Positions 48,701 to 60,400 of a DNA stretch of 64,000 nt are shown piece after piece. Each line of letters starts with the position of its first letter. Within the stretch, counting starts at the first letter, position 1. The notes beneath the pieces are model-generated. The model was not told the DNA's origin. It did not search any database and saw only the letters and a program-made list of their open reading frames with translations. The DNA lies in assembly GCF_014805625.2 (NCBI RefSeq), contig NW_023998540.1, forward strand, positions 1,186,412 through 1,250,411, read 5' to 3'. A program made the translations under genes and the position numbers. Source of the DNA: Glossina fuscipes (taxonomy: Eukaryota; Arthropoda; Insecta; Diptera; Glossinidae).

Positions 48701-51446
48701 ATATTTGGCTTTTCGGTAATTTATGAACGGTATGATTTCTTGGTTTTAATGATTTCAAAGACTAACCTGACCCAAGAGAAATGAGAAAAATTCTTGATTT
48801 TTCCACAAAATCGAGCAAGTAAGACACAAAAACGTTATTGATCGATTGTTTCGTATGTTTTCCAGACCTCAAACATCACGCTCTTTGTCTGCGGGCGCAG
48901 CTGAGAAATCTAAACGAATTCCGAATAATCAGCCATCGTCTTCTCAAAAAAGTATGTTGGAAACATGCGATCATAATAGTATTCAACCTATATCCAATAA
49001 TAACAAAGGCAACAACATAACCGAATTGGAAATAAATGCAGATTTTGAAAATCTTGTTTCCTCATTAGTATTAAAGGAACCAACTCCAACTGTCACTGAC
49101 GCTAAAACGAATATAACAATCATTCAAGTGTCTACACCTGCTGGCAACGTGCGATCCTTGGGCAACCATGAGAGCGTGCAAGATCCTCAAAAATTTTCAC
49201 ATAAAAACGCAGCAGAAGAAATATTTAAATTTCCTGAAAACCTCATCCCAGTAACATTGGCAGCATGTACGACAAAACAGCATGACTATAGAAGTAATGT
49301 ACAAATAATTCCGTCCAGTATTGGTAGTAATACTAGTACAACAGTTCAAGTAATTGGTGAAGCGCAACATAGTCAAAGCGCATCAACTGCCAATCAATAT
49401 TCCAATCCAATAAAGAAGCAAACACAAATCATTCCGTCCGCCCCAACGGCAGCTACCATGACAGATGAGCAGAATCAACAGATAACCACGGTGCATGTTT
49501 TGGGTAAAGAAACTACATATGGCACTTTGTTTACAACGCCTTCGACTTCTGCATCTTCATCGCATACGTCGACACCGAAATTGTCTAAAAAGATCATTTT
49601 GTCAGCCAACGCATCTGGCATAACTAATATAGCGGTTAATAATATCAAAGAAGAAGTGATACTCATTAGAAAACCTTTAAATAACGATGGGTTGGCGGCA
49701 GAAGATAGGCCAACTTCCGTTAAAATTAATCCTTTACATTACGATAAAGTTTTCCTATCTTCAAGTGTACCGAGTGGTGGTCAAAAGCCTGCATCTACAG
49801 GGTCTGCGCACGGTACTTGTGCGTCACCAAAATGGAATTGCCAAAGGCAATTAACTCCGACAAGCTCTAATGAAGATACTGGTGCAGTAGCTGTCGCGCC
49901 ACCTTCGCCAATTATTAAAGTTTCGGCTGCCAATGGCGCAGAATTTAAACAGAAATGTAAACCTCAGAGTCCAAAACATGTTAATAGTGCAGATAAAGTT
50001 CATAAAAATTCCGCCCAAGCTTCCAATACACAAACGACTTCTGTCGTTCATCCGCTGCCAAGCAGTTCGTTATCGTCACGGCGTAGAATCCCTTCTCCGC
50101 AAAATATCCGTTCTGCCGAAACTACCAGTCAGAAACCGTTTTGTAGCAGAACGCCCTTTCTTCTGACTCGAGGTCATACTGAAGCCGTGATTTCCACGCG
50201 TCCCAGTCGTAGAGATTTTCATTTGTTTAATAAAGTGGCAGCAAATAAAAAGAAGCCATGCTCACAACAAACCAATGCCAACATCGGCCAAGGTATAAAA
50301 CAAGGTATAAAATCTTCTAATAATAACGGCGACAATTCCACTGCCATCCCATCATCTTCTGCTTTTGCGCCGACTAGTCGTGTTGCCTCTGAATCTTTAG
50401 AGCAGCGTAGACGTAGTTCATCTACGTCAGATGCTCACGCTCAGCAGCAATCTCGGGGCACAAATAACAATGACTTACCTAACCGTTCTAGTGGTCATGG
50501 AAATGGACCATTGCGTCAACCTCCACATTCCTTTCGTATTGCCGACAACATAGGTGGTATTTCTAATAGTGCCATCAATCTTCCAACATCAGCTTCACCC
50601 AGCAAACGAATGTCTCTTCGCGAGCAACAAGTAATGCAGTTGCGTCGTGAAATAATGCATCCAGGAGGTGTACGCTTGCAATTGCGTCGAAAGGATTGTT
50701 TAGGCTCAATAGCTTGGGTGGATGCATTTGGTGCTGTTTGGTAAGGCATTACATAACCTGCTCATGTTAGTAATTTTATGTTTTGAATTTGTAATGAATC
50801 AGGGTTGCGGGCTGGAAGCAAAGGGAGCATCCAGTGCTTTACAATGCGTTGCATATCGGCGATCAGCTATTATCGATTGCTGGTGTCACCATTAATTCAG
50901 CGGCAGAAGCCAACAAGATCATACGAAACGCTAACACACTTTTTGTATGTTTTGATGACGTTATTGTTGTTGTCATTATATTTACCAATTCAGTATTATC
51001 TCAGGTTGAGGTGTTGTTACGGCGCATTCCATTTGGACGTGGTTATGCAATAAGACGAGACAGAGAAGGGCAATGTTTGGGCTTGATACGCGATGGTAAT
51101 ACGGCAACCATTGTAGACGTAGTACCAAATAGTTTAGCTGCTCGCCATGGCTTACCACCCAAGGTAATACAATCATTTTAAAAATTTACTTTGTTGTAAT
51201 GTAACGTTTTTTTTTTTTTTCCTGCCTAAGGCTCAGTCATTTGACGGCTCCACTTTAACATTTTGGATACTTACTGAAATTAATGGCCGTCCATTAAATC
51301 TGTTCTTCAAAGAGAACGAGATACGTGATCGTTTAAATTCGGTAGGTCGTGATATATCGATATTAGTTCAACCATCCGATTTAATAACAAAGCTAAAAAA
51401 ACAATTGAAATCGCTACGTAGCTACAAAGACTATCTGGTGCAATAA
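45693..51446 (+). CDS. Large PH and tandem-PDZ domain protein (eight exons)
   Basis: Exons are 45693-45902, 45969-46189, 46385-47142, 47209-47260, 48866-50740, 50803-50944, 51005-51163 and 51231-51446. All junctions are GT-AG, phases agree throughout, and the product is 1,210 residues. Exons 1-3 encode a PH domain (about residues 43-165; FREIHKNTWLKRL to the C-terminal helix SWDIMQEWVETLRSKL). A long Ser/Thr/Asn/Gln-rich, probably disordered region follows. The end carries two PDZ domains: about 1016-1100 (ALHIGDQLLSIAGVTI) and about 1100-1195 (ATIVDVVPNSLAARHGL ... EINGRPL). This is a membrane-binding scaffold architecture; I do not know a Drosophila name. An alternative start at 45816 (MIAQFREIHK) would remove the overlap with the minus-strand gene. 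Intron 4 (1.6 kb) hosts another gene on the opposite strand. Confidence 0.85.
47349..48389 (-). CDS. Coiled-coil protein nested antisense in an intron
   Basis: Single exon, 346 residues, from ATG 48389 to the stop at 47349, wholly inside intron 4 (47261-48865) of the PH-PDZ gene on the other strand. The N-terminal part (about 40-95) is helical with a CLKWLRRF segment and may be a DUF4485-like module, though that match is weak. About 140-195 is a predicted coiled coil (NAKTTQLEAQLQALQFEI). The C-terminal half is charged and helical (EEFMEILRRYDNDFQNIF). No signal peptide or membrane segment. Probably a cytoskeletal or ciliary type protein, but that is inference only. Nested intronless genes are often tissue-specific in flies. 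Confidence 0.75.
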   Translation of the reverse strand: MNKPSGDNETSDSELRPDTLDQLYKGQLSEMRELVFRNGEPSDINLCLKWLRRFNKACTSDKFARNCLCTLMTHQIRELACLAEPFTNLNNCGRSLESILRDLDEQSRTYVSESLETFKSHSMIPLPPDIYYKDRNCDVEAECHYNDLNAKTTQLEAQLQALQFEITEKSAENARLKDLAERYCFEKDRKEMHLDKIKKAILDGIRAKLLAMEETGIRSQLNIFEDTFRHYADDEEFMEILRRYDNDFQNIFAKYFKLEFDKRKSVIAQHLNSKFSRDKLKIRDKYERKIFLQNISHALDLKLAKLHCFSIVRQIFIKSHDEFGGMEIWDILTVLEERYQSVLNEQ

Positions 51447-53762
51447 CCTTAATTTTTAAGATTAGCGAGACGCGAACAAACTGAATCAAAATAGAATATA
51501 TATAGAGATAACTGAGATTTTAAATGTAATTTCGGCGAAGAGACTTTAAAAGCGGAATCTCTTCAGTGCAGTTAATTTTAATAACAAAACCTGCTATCGT
51601 ATAGTCAGTCAATCCTTACAAATGATAAAGTAAGTATATTCGAATCCAGTTTATACTAAGAACGTGCTGTTATTATAAATAAAAAAAATCATATACATAT
51701 ACATAAATATATATATTTTTGCAATTTTTCAGAAAAAGTCACAAATATTACTCTTAATATAATACTAAACATCTTTTCACAAATACTCTTTTTTAGTAAA
51801 CTTTAATCTTATAAACGCATACATATATATATATATATATATACAGATCCATATATATTAAATTCTCACATGTATTTTATGTAATTTTTAATTAAGTCTT
51901 TAAATGATGGCATATTTTATATACAAAGCCAGTTTAAGAGACAACACCTACACCTACACTTAATTTAAAAACTATAATTTTAAGAATAAGAAGTAGACAC
52001 TATTAGAGCTACGCGCATATTAAATATAGTGGACAACATTTATTTGCTTGCGAGCTTCAAACACGTTTAGGCATAACAAACAGGCAATGATTTTTTTTTT
52101 TTTATTGGTTTACAAGTTTTCCAGTCTGTCTCCTCCTATTCCAAGCTAGATGAAGTAACTGCAAGTATGGTTTCTGACTTTGTTATCTAATATCCATTAC
52201 CGCTTGTAACGAGCCTTTATTATAGAAATATCCATGAAAAACGACAATGCGCACCAGTTGATGCAAATTACTGCGAGGGATAGTTAATATAAAATTTGTC
52301 ATTATTTTATGATCAACGTCTATCTATCCGTTAAGGGAGTATTGAAAAGTACGAAAAGCTTTGGTTATATTTTTTTGGTTCTTCTTCATTAGTATGCAAA
52401 TTGAAGCCATCTATTAGGTAATCTAAAAAAAATTATTCAACTTATAGCGGAATTTAAAATTCAAATTTTTATTCTACCTACTTATGCATTATTCTACCTA
52501 ATATGCATGTAATGAATTAATGCAATATTCATTGTTAGAAGCAGATCTATAATTAGCAAATGATTCGCTTTCTTACTAAGATTAACTCAATCGAATAACG
52601 TAATTGAAAGTATTCTATTACTTTTGAAGCTTCGAGACGCGATGAGTTGATTACGAAACTGATTACATTTTCCAGTATTGCAACTGATATCCAGCCCAAT
52701 ACCCCGTAAATTGGTAGTGGTGTGTACTTTGTATAGCAATATTCCTCTATTTGCTCTTTTCTTTATGGTTTGCTTTCCTCTCTCCTTAACTTAATTAGCT
52801 TAAAGTCTCGAAAGTATTGTCTTATGTTTATTTATATTTAAAAAACTTGTATTCACCTATTACGAAAACTTTTAATTTACCCCTACAAAGCGGTATTTTT
52901 GATTAATTCACATTACTTTACAAGATAAGGCTTACCAAAGTCCGATTTTGAGTTCCATCAAATCAAGAGTTTATACGTTTTTCAATTAGGCTGAGTTCCA
53001 TACTCAAGCGAGTGTCTCGCTCAGAAACTAAAATTCAAACTTTCGAAGCGAAACCTGGATCATTTCTTCTCTAATACGATCTTATGTAATCCCCGAACGT
53101 GTTTTATTTTTATTAAATTACCTTCGGCTAATATACTTATATTTTGTTATGTTTAGAAAAAATGTTTTTATCTTATAATTGTAGAATAAGATTCTTAAGC
53201 TTCCGTAGCATGTTACGATTAACAGAAAAATACAAACAAGCAAACAAATGGTGGATATTAAAAGATTCGGTTCAGATCGAACATAATTCTTTTTTTTTTT
53301 TTTTGTTTTCGTTTCGTACGTTAAGACTTCTCTACTGTCTGACTGACAAAGAGGGCTGACTACTCATATACTGACCGCTCAATAAAGTGACATTTTTTTA
53401 AAGAAGCGATCCTTCAGAGTCTTTTCCTTTTTTTTTTTTTTTTTGTTTCGTCTTTTTGGACATTCCATTTCCGTTTTTTTGTTTTAATAATTTCTTTTCA
53501 TTATCAAAGTATGCAATATTAGAGTGCCTCATTTTTACTATTATTAAACGAAACGATTTATTTATTTGCGTATTTAGTTGTCTTAACAATGTTTATAAAC
53601 TTTCCAATGTTAGATTTATGACGTGATATCGTTTTTTTTTTTCATCTTTTTATTTGTAGAATATTCAAATATTTTTTTCGTATTATTGAAATCTACATCT
53701 ATAGAAAATAAAACTTCTTTTATACAAAAAAAAAAAATTATATGAAAAATTGTCTATTGCTT
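51447..53762. other. Convergent spacer between the PH-PDZ gene and the yellow-family gene
   Basis: Holds both 3' UTRs. Seen: an (AT)n run at 51819-51844, several T runs (52090, 53285, 53430), and on the minus strand AATAAA at 53649-53654, about 110 bp beyond the yellow-family stop. No further gene is recognised. Confidence 0.5.
53649..53654 (-). promoter_or_regulatory. Polyadenylation signal for the yellow-family gene
   Basis: TTTATT on the plus strand, i.e. AATAAA on the minus strand, about 110 bp beyond the stop codon. Confidence 0.5.
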
Positions 53763-54856
53763 TCAAGAGCATACTGTATTCTTAATGGCCTCCGATGTCT
53801 TCTGCTTCCAAACGCGGAAATTGTAAGTGTTCGTATCTAAAGTTGAATATATAAAAATTGGCATGGAATTGGTCATAACCCACATAACCCCGTCTTCATT
53901 AATCTGCAAATGAGAGAAAGAGGGCAAAACCGAGCGTAAATCAGCATTTTTATCTACGAGAAGGGTTTGGAAATAAATTTTTACCGTCAAATCACTGGGA
54001 TAGATCATGAGTTGCGGATCCTGTGCTACGGTGCCATGATTATCGGGAGAAAAACGCGTTTTTGTATTCCAGCAGCTAACGCCATTACGCTGTATTTCGG
54101 CGTAAAAGACTACATTAGTGTGAGGATCGTATTCGTGCATGGTCGATTGTCGGGCATCGCCGCGACTGCCGAGCAATTGAAAGTCCCTATCGTAGTCGTC
54201 GTTCTCGGCATGACTTTCATTTTGCAGCACTTTATTCGATACCATAAACTCGTTATGGCTTGCCATCGGATGAAAGAGTACTACACGTGAACCATCATTA
54301 TCTTTGGGTCCTATTGTAATTGAGAATATTCCATCACTCCAACTGAATGCTTGACCGCCGATATTCAAATCTCCGGCCAGGGGATCGAAATGAAAGTAAT
54401 TATGTTGAAATGTCCAAATTTTATTTGCTTCCAAGCTAGAAAAACATACAAAAATTAACGGATTTTCCCCGGATTTTTACACACCAAATATCTCAAGAAA
54501 AAATATTCAATTTTTAGGTAATCAGAAGTCACGTACGCGTACTTATTTGGAACAAACTAAAGTTGTAATGTTTTTAGTATAAAAGATGACTGTATGTATT
54601 TACCTATAAACGTAAAGCTGATTATTAACCAAATCCGGAATATATGCAAAAGTTTTATCGCATCCTTTATCAGTATCGATAGTTATACTGGCCAAACCTT
54701 GGCCTTGTTGTACAGTAGATTCTGGTATCTCAAAACGTCGTAATAAACGATCTGTACTTAAATCCATTATCCATATTGCTGGCTTCTGAAGTTGCATTCG
54801 ATTATCTGAATTTTGGCATTTTCATAGGTATATATATAGAGATATTTTTTTCTATA

Positions 54857-54890
<34 letters not shown>

Positions 54891-56833
54891 CTTACCAGGA
54901 TATTCCAATATACCCGTATCAATGAACCATAAACGTTGACATGAGTCCACACTGGTTCTGTAAACGGAAACTAAATTTCCCGAGTTTGCCTATAACAAAA
55001 ACCACAACAACTATTCATTAATGATTTCTACATGAAGATGAAACTCGACGCACACCTTGAGCTGATTAGTTTCAAAATCCGGGTAGGCATGTAATTTTGG
55101 ACTCATTTGGTTACCATCTTTACGTAAATCGACATAATTCAGTGTTGACGGTATTCCAACTCTACGTCTAGGCATAGTTATAAATAGACGTTCATTATAA
55201 TGCGTTACTCCCATCGGTACATTATTATATGGAATATATGAGGGATTTGTATTATTTTCAATTTGCTCCTGCTGACGTTTACTACGTGCCCCATAATACT
55301 GACCGGGAAAATATATAACTCCTGTAAGGGATAAAAAAAGAAAATTATAACAATGACAAATAAGCTACAGTTGTCAGTGAATACCGCAACTGAAACACGA
55401 TATATATGTAAGTTAATTATCATTGGTTAACGTCAACATCATTTTCAACTAGATAGGAGGTGTGTTAACTGGTATTCAAGCTTCCATTTAAGATATGGCT
55501 TTTAGAGACATAAACTCATGGGGAACTTTATCACACGTCCAAAGAATACAATGTTCTTGACAGGTGAAATTTAAAGATTCACACTACACCATGCTGCAGG
55601 CACGTGAAACGAGTATTGAAAATTGGCCAAATTGGTCAGAGCAGAAGCCCGCAGTGAAGCGTAAACTGAACGTAACTCCGTACTTGTATCCAAAAATTTG
55701 TACCCATTCGCTCACTATTCAGAAATTACAAAAGTTCGAAGACTGATAATTGCCTCATTTACTTTACGAAACCCATTACTTTTTACGAGCAAAAATGGAA
55801 AAAATTGGCCATGCCCACACAAACTTACAAGTGGTTGAATATTATTTGTTTCACACTTTTTAGGTTAAATGCTTATTTATCATAACGCAAACAACATAAA
55901 ATGTTTAAAAGTATTTTGTACATTTCTCAAATGAAGGTAAATTATCTGCCTAAAAATGGATTCATTCCAAAATGAATATGGTGAACACTGCGACCTGGTG
56001 GATTAATTTTTTCTTAATAATCTACCGGCGACGTGCTTATCAACTAGAAGAAGTTGTAGAGTAGAATGGAAAAATGATAGTAGTGGGTATGCAAGATCCG
56101 ATCCCGCCAAACAACATTACTTTCTTTCTCTTATTAATTTAGCCAGAGAAATACAAGCTCAAAAAGTCAAAAGCTAGTGTTTTAAGTCTAGCGACAGTAT
56201 TGAAAACTCTGCTACACTTGACATTTAAACCTGCAAGCATTGAGTTGTTAGTCACGATCCGGTGCTTACTCGGCCACTCATGGAGATAATCAATCCGGTT
56301 CTAATCACAATTCCCCTCTTTAGTTATATTTTTGGTATGGCGCTTAACAATTTGTCTTAAAATATGATATTACGCTGATCTTATTGATAGCATACGATTT
56401 TCGCTTTGCTTCGCTTTGTTAGAACATCGTAAGTATGTATTTATTTATACTATGTTTTGTTATATGTCAATAATTTATTAAAAACTTCAATTCAATTTAG
56501 TATCGTATGCAAGAAATTCCATTGACAATTGAAATATAACGTTGTCTTTAACATATGCTTGTTTTTCATGCTTGTTAAAATTTAATTGTAAAATTTTTAT
56601 ATCTTCTCTATATGTTTAAACTGGTCTTTAATGTTCGTAATTATAAGAAACACTAATACGTTACCTTTTCGGTTATTATTTGTCTTAGTTGGAGAAGTAA
56701 ATGTAGATGTGCCTTCACTATTCCCACGATTATAATAATCCATTTGTTTCCATTTAAAAACTTCGATGAGACCATCGCCGTTAATTTGTGGCAAAGTAAT
56801 TAATGTACTTAGTATACAAAATATTAAGAACAT
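53763..56833 (-). CDS. Yellow / major royal jelly family secreted protein (five exons)
   Basis: Minus-strand exons are 56833-56665, 55321-55056, 54989-54896, 54805-54604 and 54435-53763. All introns are GT-AG, phases fit, and the product is 467 residues. The start at 56833 gives a signal peptide ([16 protein letters not shown]); an upstream in-frame ATG at 56923 would put this inside the protein. Family motifs: FKWKQMDY near the N-terminus, [54 protein letters not shown], and the late [12 protein letters not shown] and [14 protein letters not shown] stretches. Yellow proteins are secreted six-bladed beta-propellers linked to melanin and cuticle, and some have lost or changed ligand binding. 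Which Drosophila yellow paralogue this is cannot be settled here. Intron 1 is 1.34 kb with repeat remnants; intron 3 holds a TA microsatellite. Confidence 0.9.
54860..54889. repeat. (TA)15 microsatellite next to a splice donor
   Basis: Lies in the 90-bp third intron of the yellow-family gene and begins 7 bp after the exon 3 donor (minus strand GTAAGT, 54895-54890). Length changes here would alter intron size directly. Confidence 0.85.
55322..56664 (-). other. Intron 1 of the yellow-family gene
   Basis: 1,343 bp. It contains a relative (about 56140-56205) of the repeat seen near 2150-2240 and a 60-codon open frame at 55564-55746 with no known relatives. No other gene is seen. Confidence 0.6.
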
Positions 56834-57529
56834 CTTGAAGAGGATATTGCAAGTTGTAACGATGCACTTCCAATCGCTGGTAAAGTGGCACTGAATATTT
56901 CTATGATTCAATAGAAATTTCAATAAATTTACGATTGCATTTGCATTATAAAAATGTCTAAAGATTTGTAAACTTCATAATGATGAGCACAGATTTTGTT
57001 GTTTTTTTTTTTTTTGTTTTTATTTATATGCTTGTTTTCTTTGATAAGCAAATATTAATAAAACATTTATATATATATTTATATATGTAAACTTGTATAA
57101 CAATAATAATTTCTTAACCATTGATTTTGTTTGTTTGTTTGTTTGTTATTCTGTTTGTGACCTGATAAAGTATGGACTATTCGTAGAGTATGTAATTCTT
57201 TTAATTCTTTTATTTTTATCCCTTTCATAATCTTCCGATGTAAAACACACAACTTCTCGTATATATGGCTTTGTAGAAATAATAATTTGTGTATATAAAA
57301 CTATATATTTTTATATAACTGATTCACACTCAATTATAAATTGAAAATATTAATCCTGTTTGGGCCTAGTCCATTTCCTCAAGCAGTCTTAATGTTACAA
57401 AGCTATATAAATACAAAATTCGAGTCCAATAATTTTCTTCATTGTCTCGTTCCGAATGTGAAATGCGAACACAAGGAGAAAAGAACGACTAAGGAAGTTA
57501 CATTTTCTTATATGAATATATTGGCCTAC
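56834..57529. other. Upstream region of the yellow-family gene
   Basis: AT-rich with T runs and a (TTTG)n stretch at about 57126-57147. Promoter elements of the yellow-family gene are expected here, but none can be assigned. Confidence 0.5.
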
Positions 57530-57990
57530 CCCTTCCGTAGAAGAGCTTACGGGTAATGATTTTCTGCCGACAAGGCAGTCAGCTTAATGGGGCAACGTTA
57601 CTGCCAGCAATGAGGCGCTTTATCAGTTGACATTACCAATACAGCTGAAAGTAAAACGAACAGCATTGTGGAACACACCTTAACGCTGGGTCCTAGATTG
57701 GCGTAGCTTCTGCTAAATCTTATACATCAGAAATTCATATCACTGGTTGTGTCGCAAGATCGCTTGTCCCTACAGCAATGAAGTCAAGAAATTACTCAAG
57801 CCCTATCTAAGCTGGCAGATCAAGTTGGTAATGTTCTGAAATTAGACCCAAAAGTTCAAGAATTGACGAAAACTCCGTACCAGCATAAATCGCCTTTAAT
57901 AATGGGTCGCGTGGCTATAACTTAGCCACCTGTTTAGGAGATGCTTTGGAAAGTGCGAATATATTTCGAGTTCACGAGTTCTTTCCCTTA
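57530..57990 (+). pseudogene. Decayed copy of glutamine:fructose-6-phosphate aminotransferase (SIS domain part)
   Basis: Collinear matches to the sugar-isomerase half of GFAT appear in changing frames. They are VEELTGNDFL near 57535, HCGTHLNAG then IGVASAKSYTSE near 57665-57730, FISLVVSQDRLSLQQ then a stop codon and QALSKLADQVGNVLKLDPKV near 57735-57860, QHKSPLIMGR near 57880, and GYNLATCLGDALES near 57910-57955. At least three frameshifts and several stops make it non-functional. There is no intron-like gap between motifs, so it is probably a processed pseudogene. GFAT starts the hexosamine pathway that feeds chitin and glycan synthesis. The parent gene is not in the window. Confidence 0.85.
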
Positions 57991-59369
57991 TCAAATTTTG
58001 ACAGCAAGTCAAGCAGTTAATTTATATGCACGGGTTTGATTACCGTTGCGTGAAATTTTTCTGTGCTTTTGCAGGAACCCCCACAATACAATAAATAAAC
58101 ATAGCATTAGTTTATCAAAATTTTTAAACCTTATCAAGTAAATTTTCTGTCACATGTTTTGCAAGCATTTCCCGCAGCTTATTTTAACGCAATACACTTG
58201 GGAAGGTTGTCTTGTCTTAACTTTACGTAAATGCTTTCATTTGTGAAAGGACTGAAAAAAATAGCAAAATTGATTTGTAGGGTATTCAAAATTCTGTCTG
58301 CCCATTCGTACGTTTCGTGGTATTTGTTAAAAATTGTAGAAATTTTTAAACTGTGTAAAACCCGTTTTTCAGATTATAATTACTAGTAATTGTCGACTAG
58401 AGGGAAATTGCGTTTAGCTTAGGTCGAAGCTTCTGATTTCTATCTCTTCGGTTATTTACCAAAATAAAAAAAAAAAAAAAAAAAAATAAGCGAATCAAAA
58501 ATTTTTGTTTATCAAACTTTTATGAAGGGTTTAAAAGAGTTTCGAAGGAAAAAAAAAACATATCCTTTATAATTTCGTGAGGGGATATAGTTTAAGCTAA
58601 GTTTTGAAAATTCAGTCGTTGGAGACATCAAAAAGCAAATTATATTCTGTTAAAACGTGACTAAGGTTCATTTTGTAAGGTTAAGTTTGTATCATGTATT
58701 GTCTTGTAAAGGGGCAAAGAGAGAAAACAGTTTTGTACAAGCACTAGTCAATCCAACTTTGACAAATTGGGCAAAATTTCAAGGACAGTGGTGCCTCCTC
58801 GTTTCCAAGAAATAATGCCGTAGGACTTCAAAAACAGCATCTTGAGGAGCGAGGCTTTAAAGTTTCAGGCAGTTGTAGTAGACAAGGTAGAAACTTAGAA
58901 TCCCCAAATACTACTACTTAGCTACTATTGTTCACAAATTTTGAAAATTTCAATATTTTTCCATATAATGACTTTTCAAAATATGGCGTTATACGGGTAG
59001 TGATCGAAAAAGAGGACAAATTCGAACCATTTTCGATAATGTTCGTCCTTGGATCAAAACGTGTTTCTCAACCAAATTTCATCGAGATATCTCAAAAATT
59101 GCGACCTGTAGTTTGAACACAAATTTAGATCAATTCAGGTAATGATTCTGAATCGATCGGTATAATAAAAAGTGAGTCCATCTTAAAACCTGCTGCGTGC
59201 TACATACAACCGCACTAATTTAATATACCCTGTACCACAAGTGGTGTAAGGTAAATAACGCAAACTAATTATGGTAAATATTTGGTTTTATAATTTTCCT
59301 CTTCTTTACAGACCAAATTTGTTTTATTATTTCAGCGAACACATCTCTATCATTACTTTAGAAGCACGT
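57991..59369. other. Repeat-rich spacer between two pseudogenes
   Basis: Contains an A-rich run at about 58464-58488 and a dispersed repeat at 58985-59250. No intact gene. Confidence 0.5.
58985..59250 (+). repeat. Dispersed repeat family member
   Basis: Best-preserved copy in the window. It has GTGATCGAAAAAG, GTCCTTGGATCAAAACG, ATATCTCAAAAATTGCGACC, TGAATCGATCGGTATAATAA and an end near ATATACCCTGTACCACAAG. The 'CGATCGGTATA ... TATACCCTGTACC' end pattern is common in fly interspersed repeats. Confidence 0.65.
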
Positions 59370-60400
59370 AGATTATCTACTGATGATGACGTAATTTGCC
59401 AGACAATGAGTTGGACTTCTTTGGTGATTTATACAGAGGTTGCTGTTGTTGAATATGTACATAATGGCTTTGACGTGGCGGTAAATCTCTACCAGGAGGT
59501 ACATTACCCATGGACTCATCAGTGCAATAATATCTTATCCTTAATAACATCATCGTGGCCGATAAACTTATTTTTGATAAGTTCGTTGATTTGATTTTGG
59601 CACTGCACCTGGTTATCTTCCGGGGCTGGTATTAACGTAGGACCAAAGTTGATGTCTAAATTATAGGAGTCTATCACATTTTCATCAACGAAAGCGAGCA
59701 AATAACGTATGATAATTACTACGCAATTAGATAAATTCTGCAAGAATTGAGATATACCTCTCACTAAGACAACTTTCGTGGGCATATGTGCTTTCAAAAT
59801 AACATATAACATTTCCTAACCCAATTAGTTCGCGCATTGAACGTATCTGCAGTATCTGCCATAGGATCTTCTCCACGCTCGAAGGTCTCCTTAAAGTTAC
59901 GTATTTTAACTTGGAATCCAGACACTCGAAATGTGCCTTAATATTAACGCCATTTTATCCTGCTTAATTCCAAATAGTCTCCTAAAGACCCATCTAGGTC
60001 GCCTACTTCGATAGTTGCGACCAATTTTTTTACGCTTGTTATTGATTGGATGCTCAAGACATAAAAGTGGCATTATTGTGCGTTAACATGTCCTTTAAAT
60101 ATTTGGCCAAGCGTGCTATCCGCGACGTACCTTGACGGCGTTTGTACTTCAAGCTCCTCTTTCTCAGCTTTAAGGTTGGGATTCGCAGCTATTGCAAAAG
60201 CATTCTTCTGTTAAACGTTGTTCTTATGCTCAATGAACGCAAGGCTTACATCAAAGTCTTTATGATTAGAGTGTCCTGACCTCGGCCACTTCTCCAGCTC
60301 TCCAAATCGAATGAAGCTAATATGAATACTGAACATAATGTTTCATTTAGCTGAAAATGTACACGTCCGCACCTGATGAATACTTCCGCTACGTTTCGGT
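59370..60400 (-). pseudogene. Decayed intronless copy of an srGAP-type RhoGAP gene
   Basis: On the minus strand, pieces follow the order of an srGAP (F-BAR, RhoGAP, SH3) protein. KDFDVSLAFIEHKNNV lies near 60270-60215, GSLGDYLEL near 59985, FRVSGFQVKIRNFKETFERG with EDPMA at 59934-59850, then after a frameshift IIIRYLLAF and VDENVIDSYNLDINFGPTLI near 59715-59625, and QCQNQINELIKN. After another shift NVPPGRDLPPRQSHYVHIQQ and YKSPKKSNSLSGKLRHH run to about 59375, as in a C-terminal tail. The arginine-finger context (FRVSG) is kept, but stops and frameshifts break the gene. Segments from several expected exons are joined without introns, so it is likely a processed pseudogene. srGAPs shape membranes and turn off Rac/Cdc42 in axon guidance. 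Confidence 0.75.

Noticed and set aside
59271..59594. Plus-strand 107-codon open frame
   Set aside because: It is antisense to the srGAP-like pseudogene, whose minus-strand pieces match a known protein.
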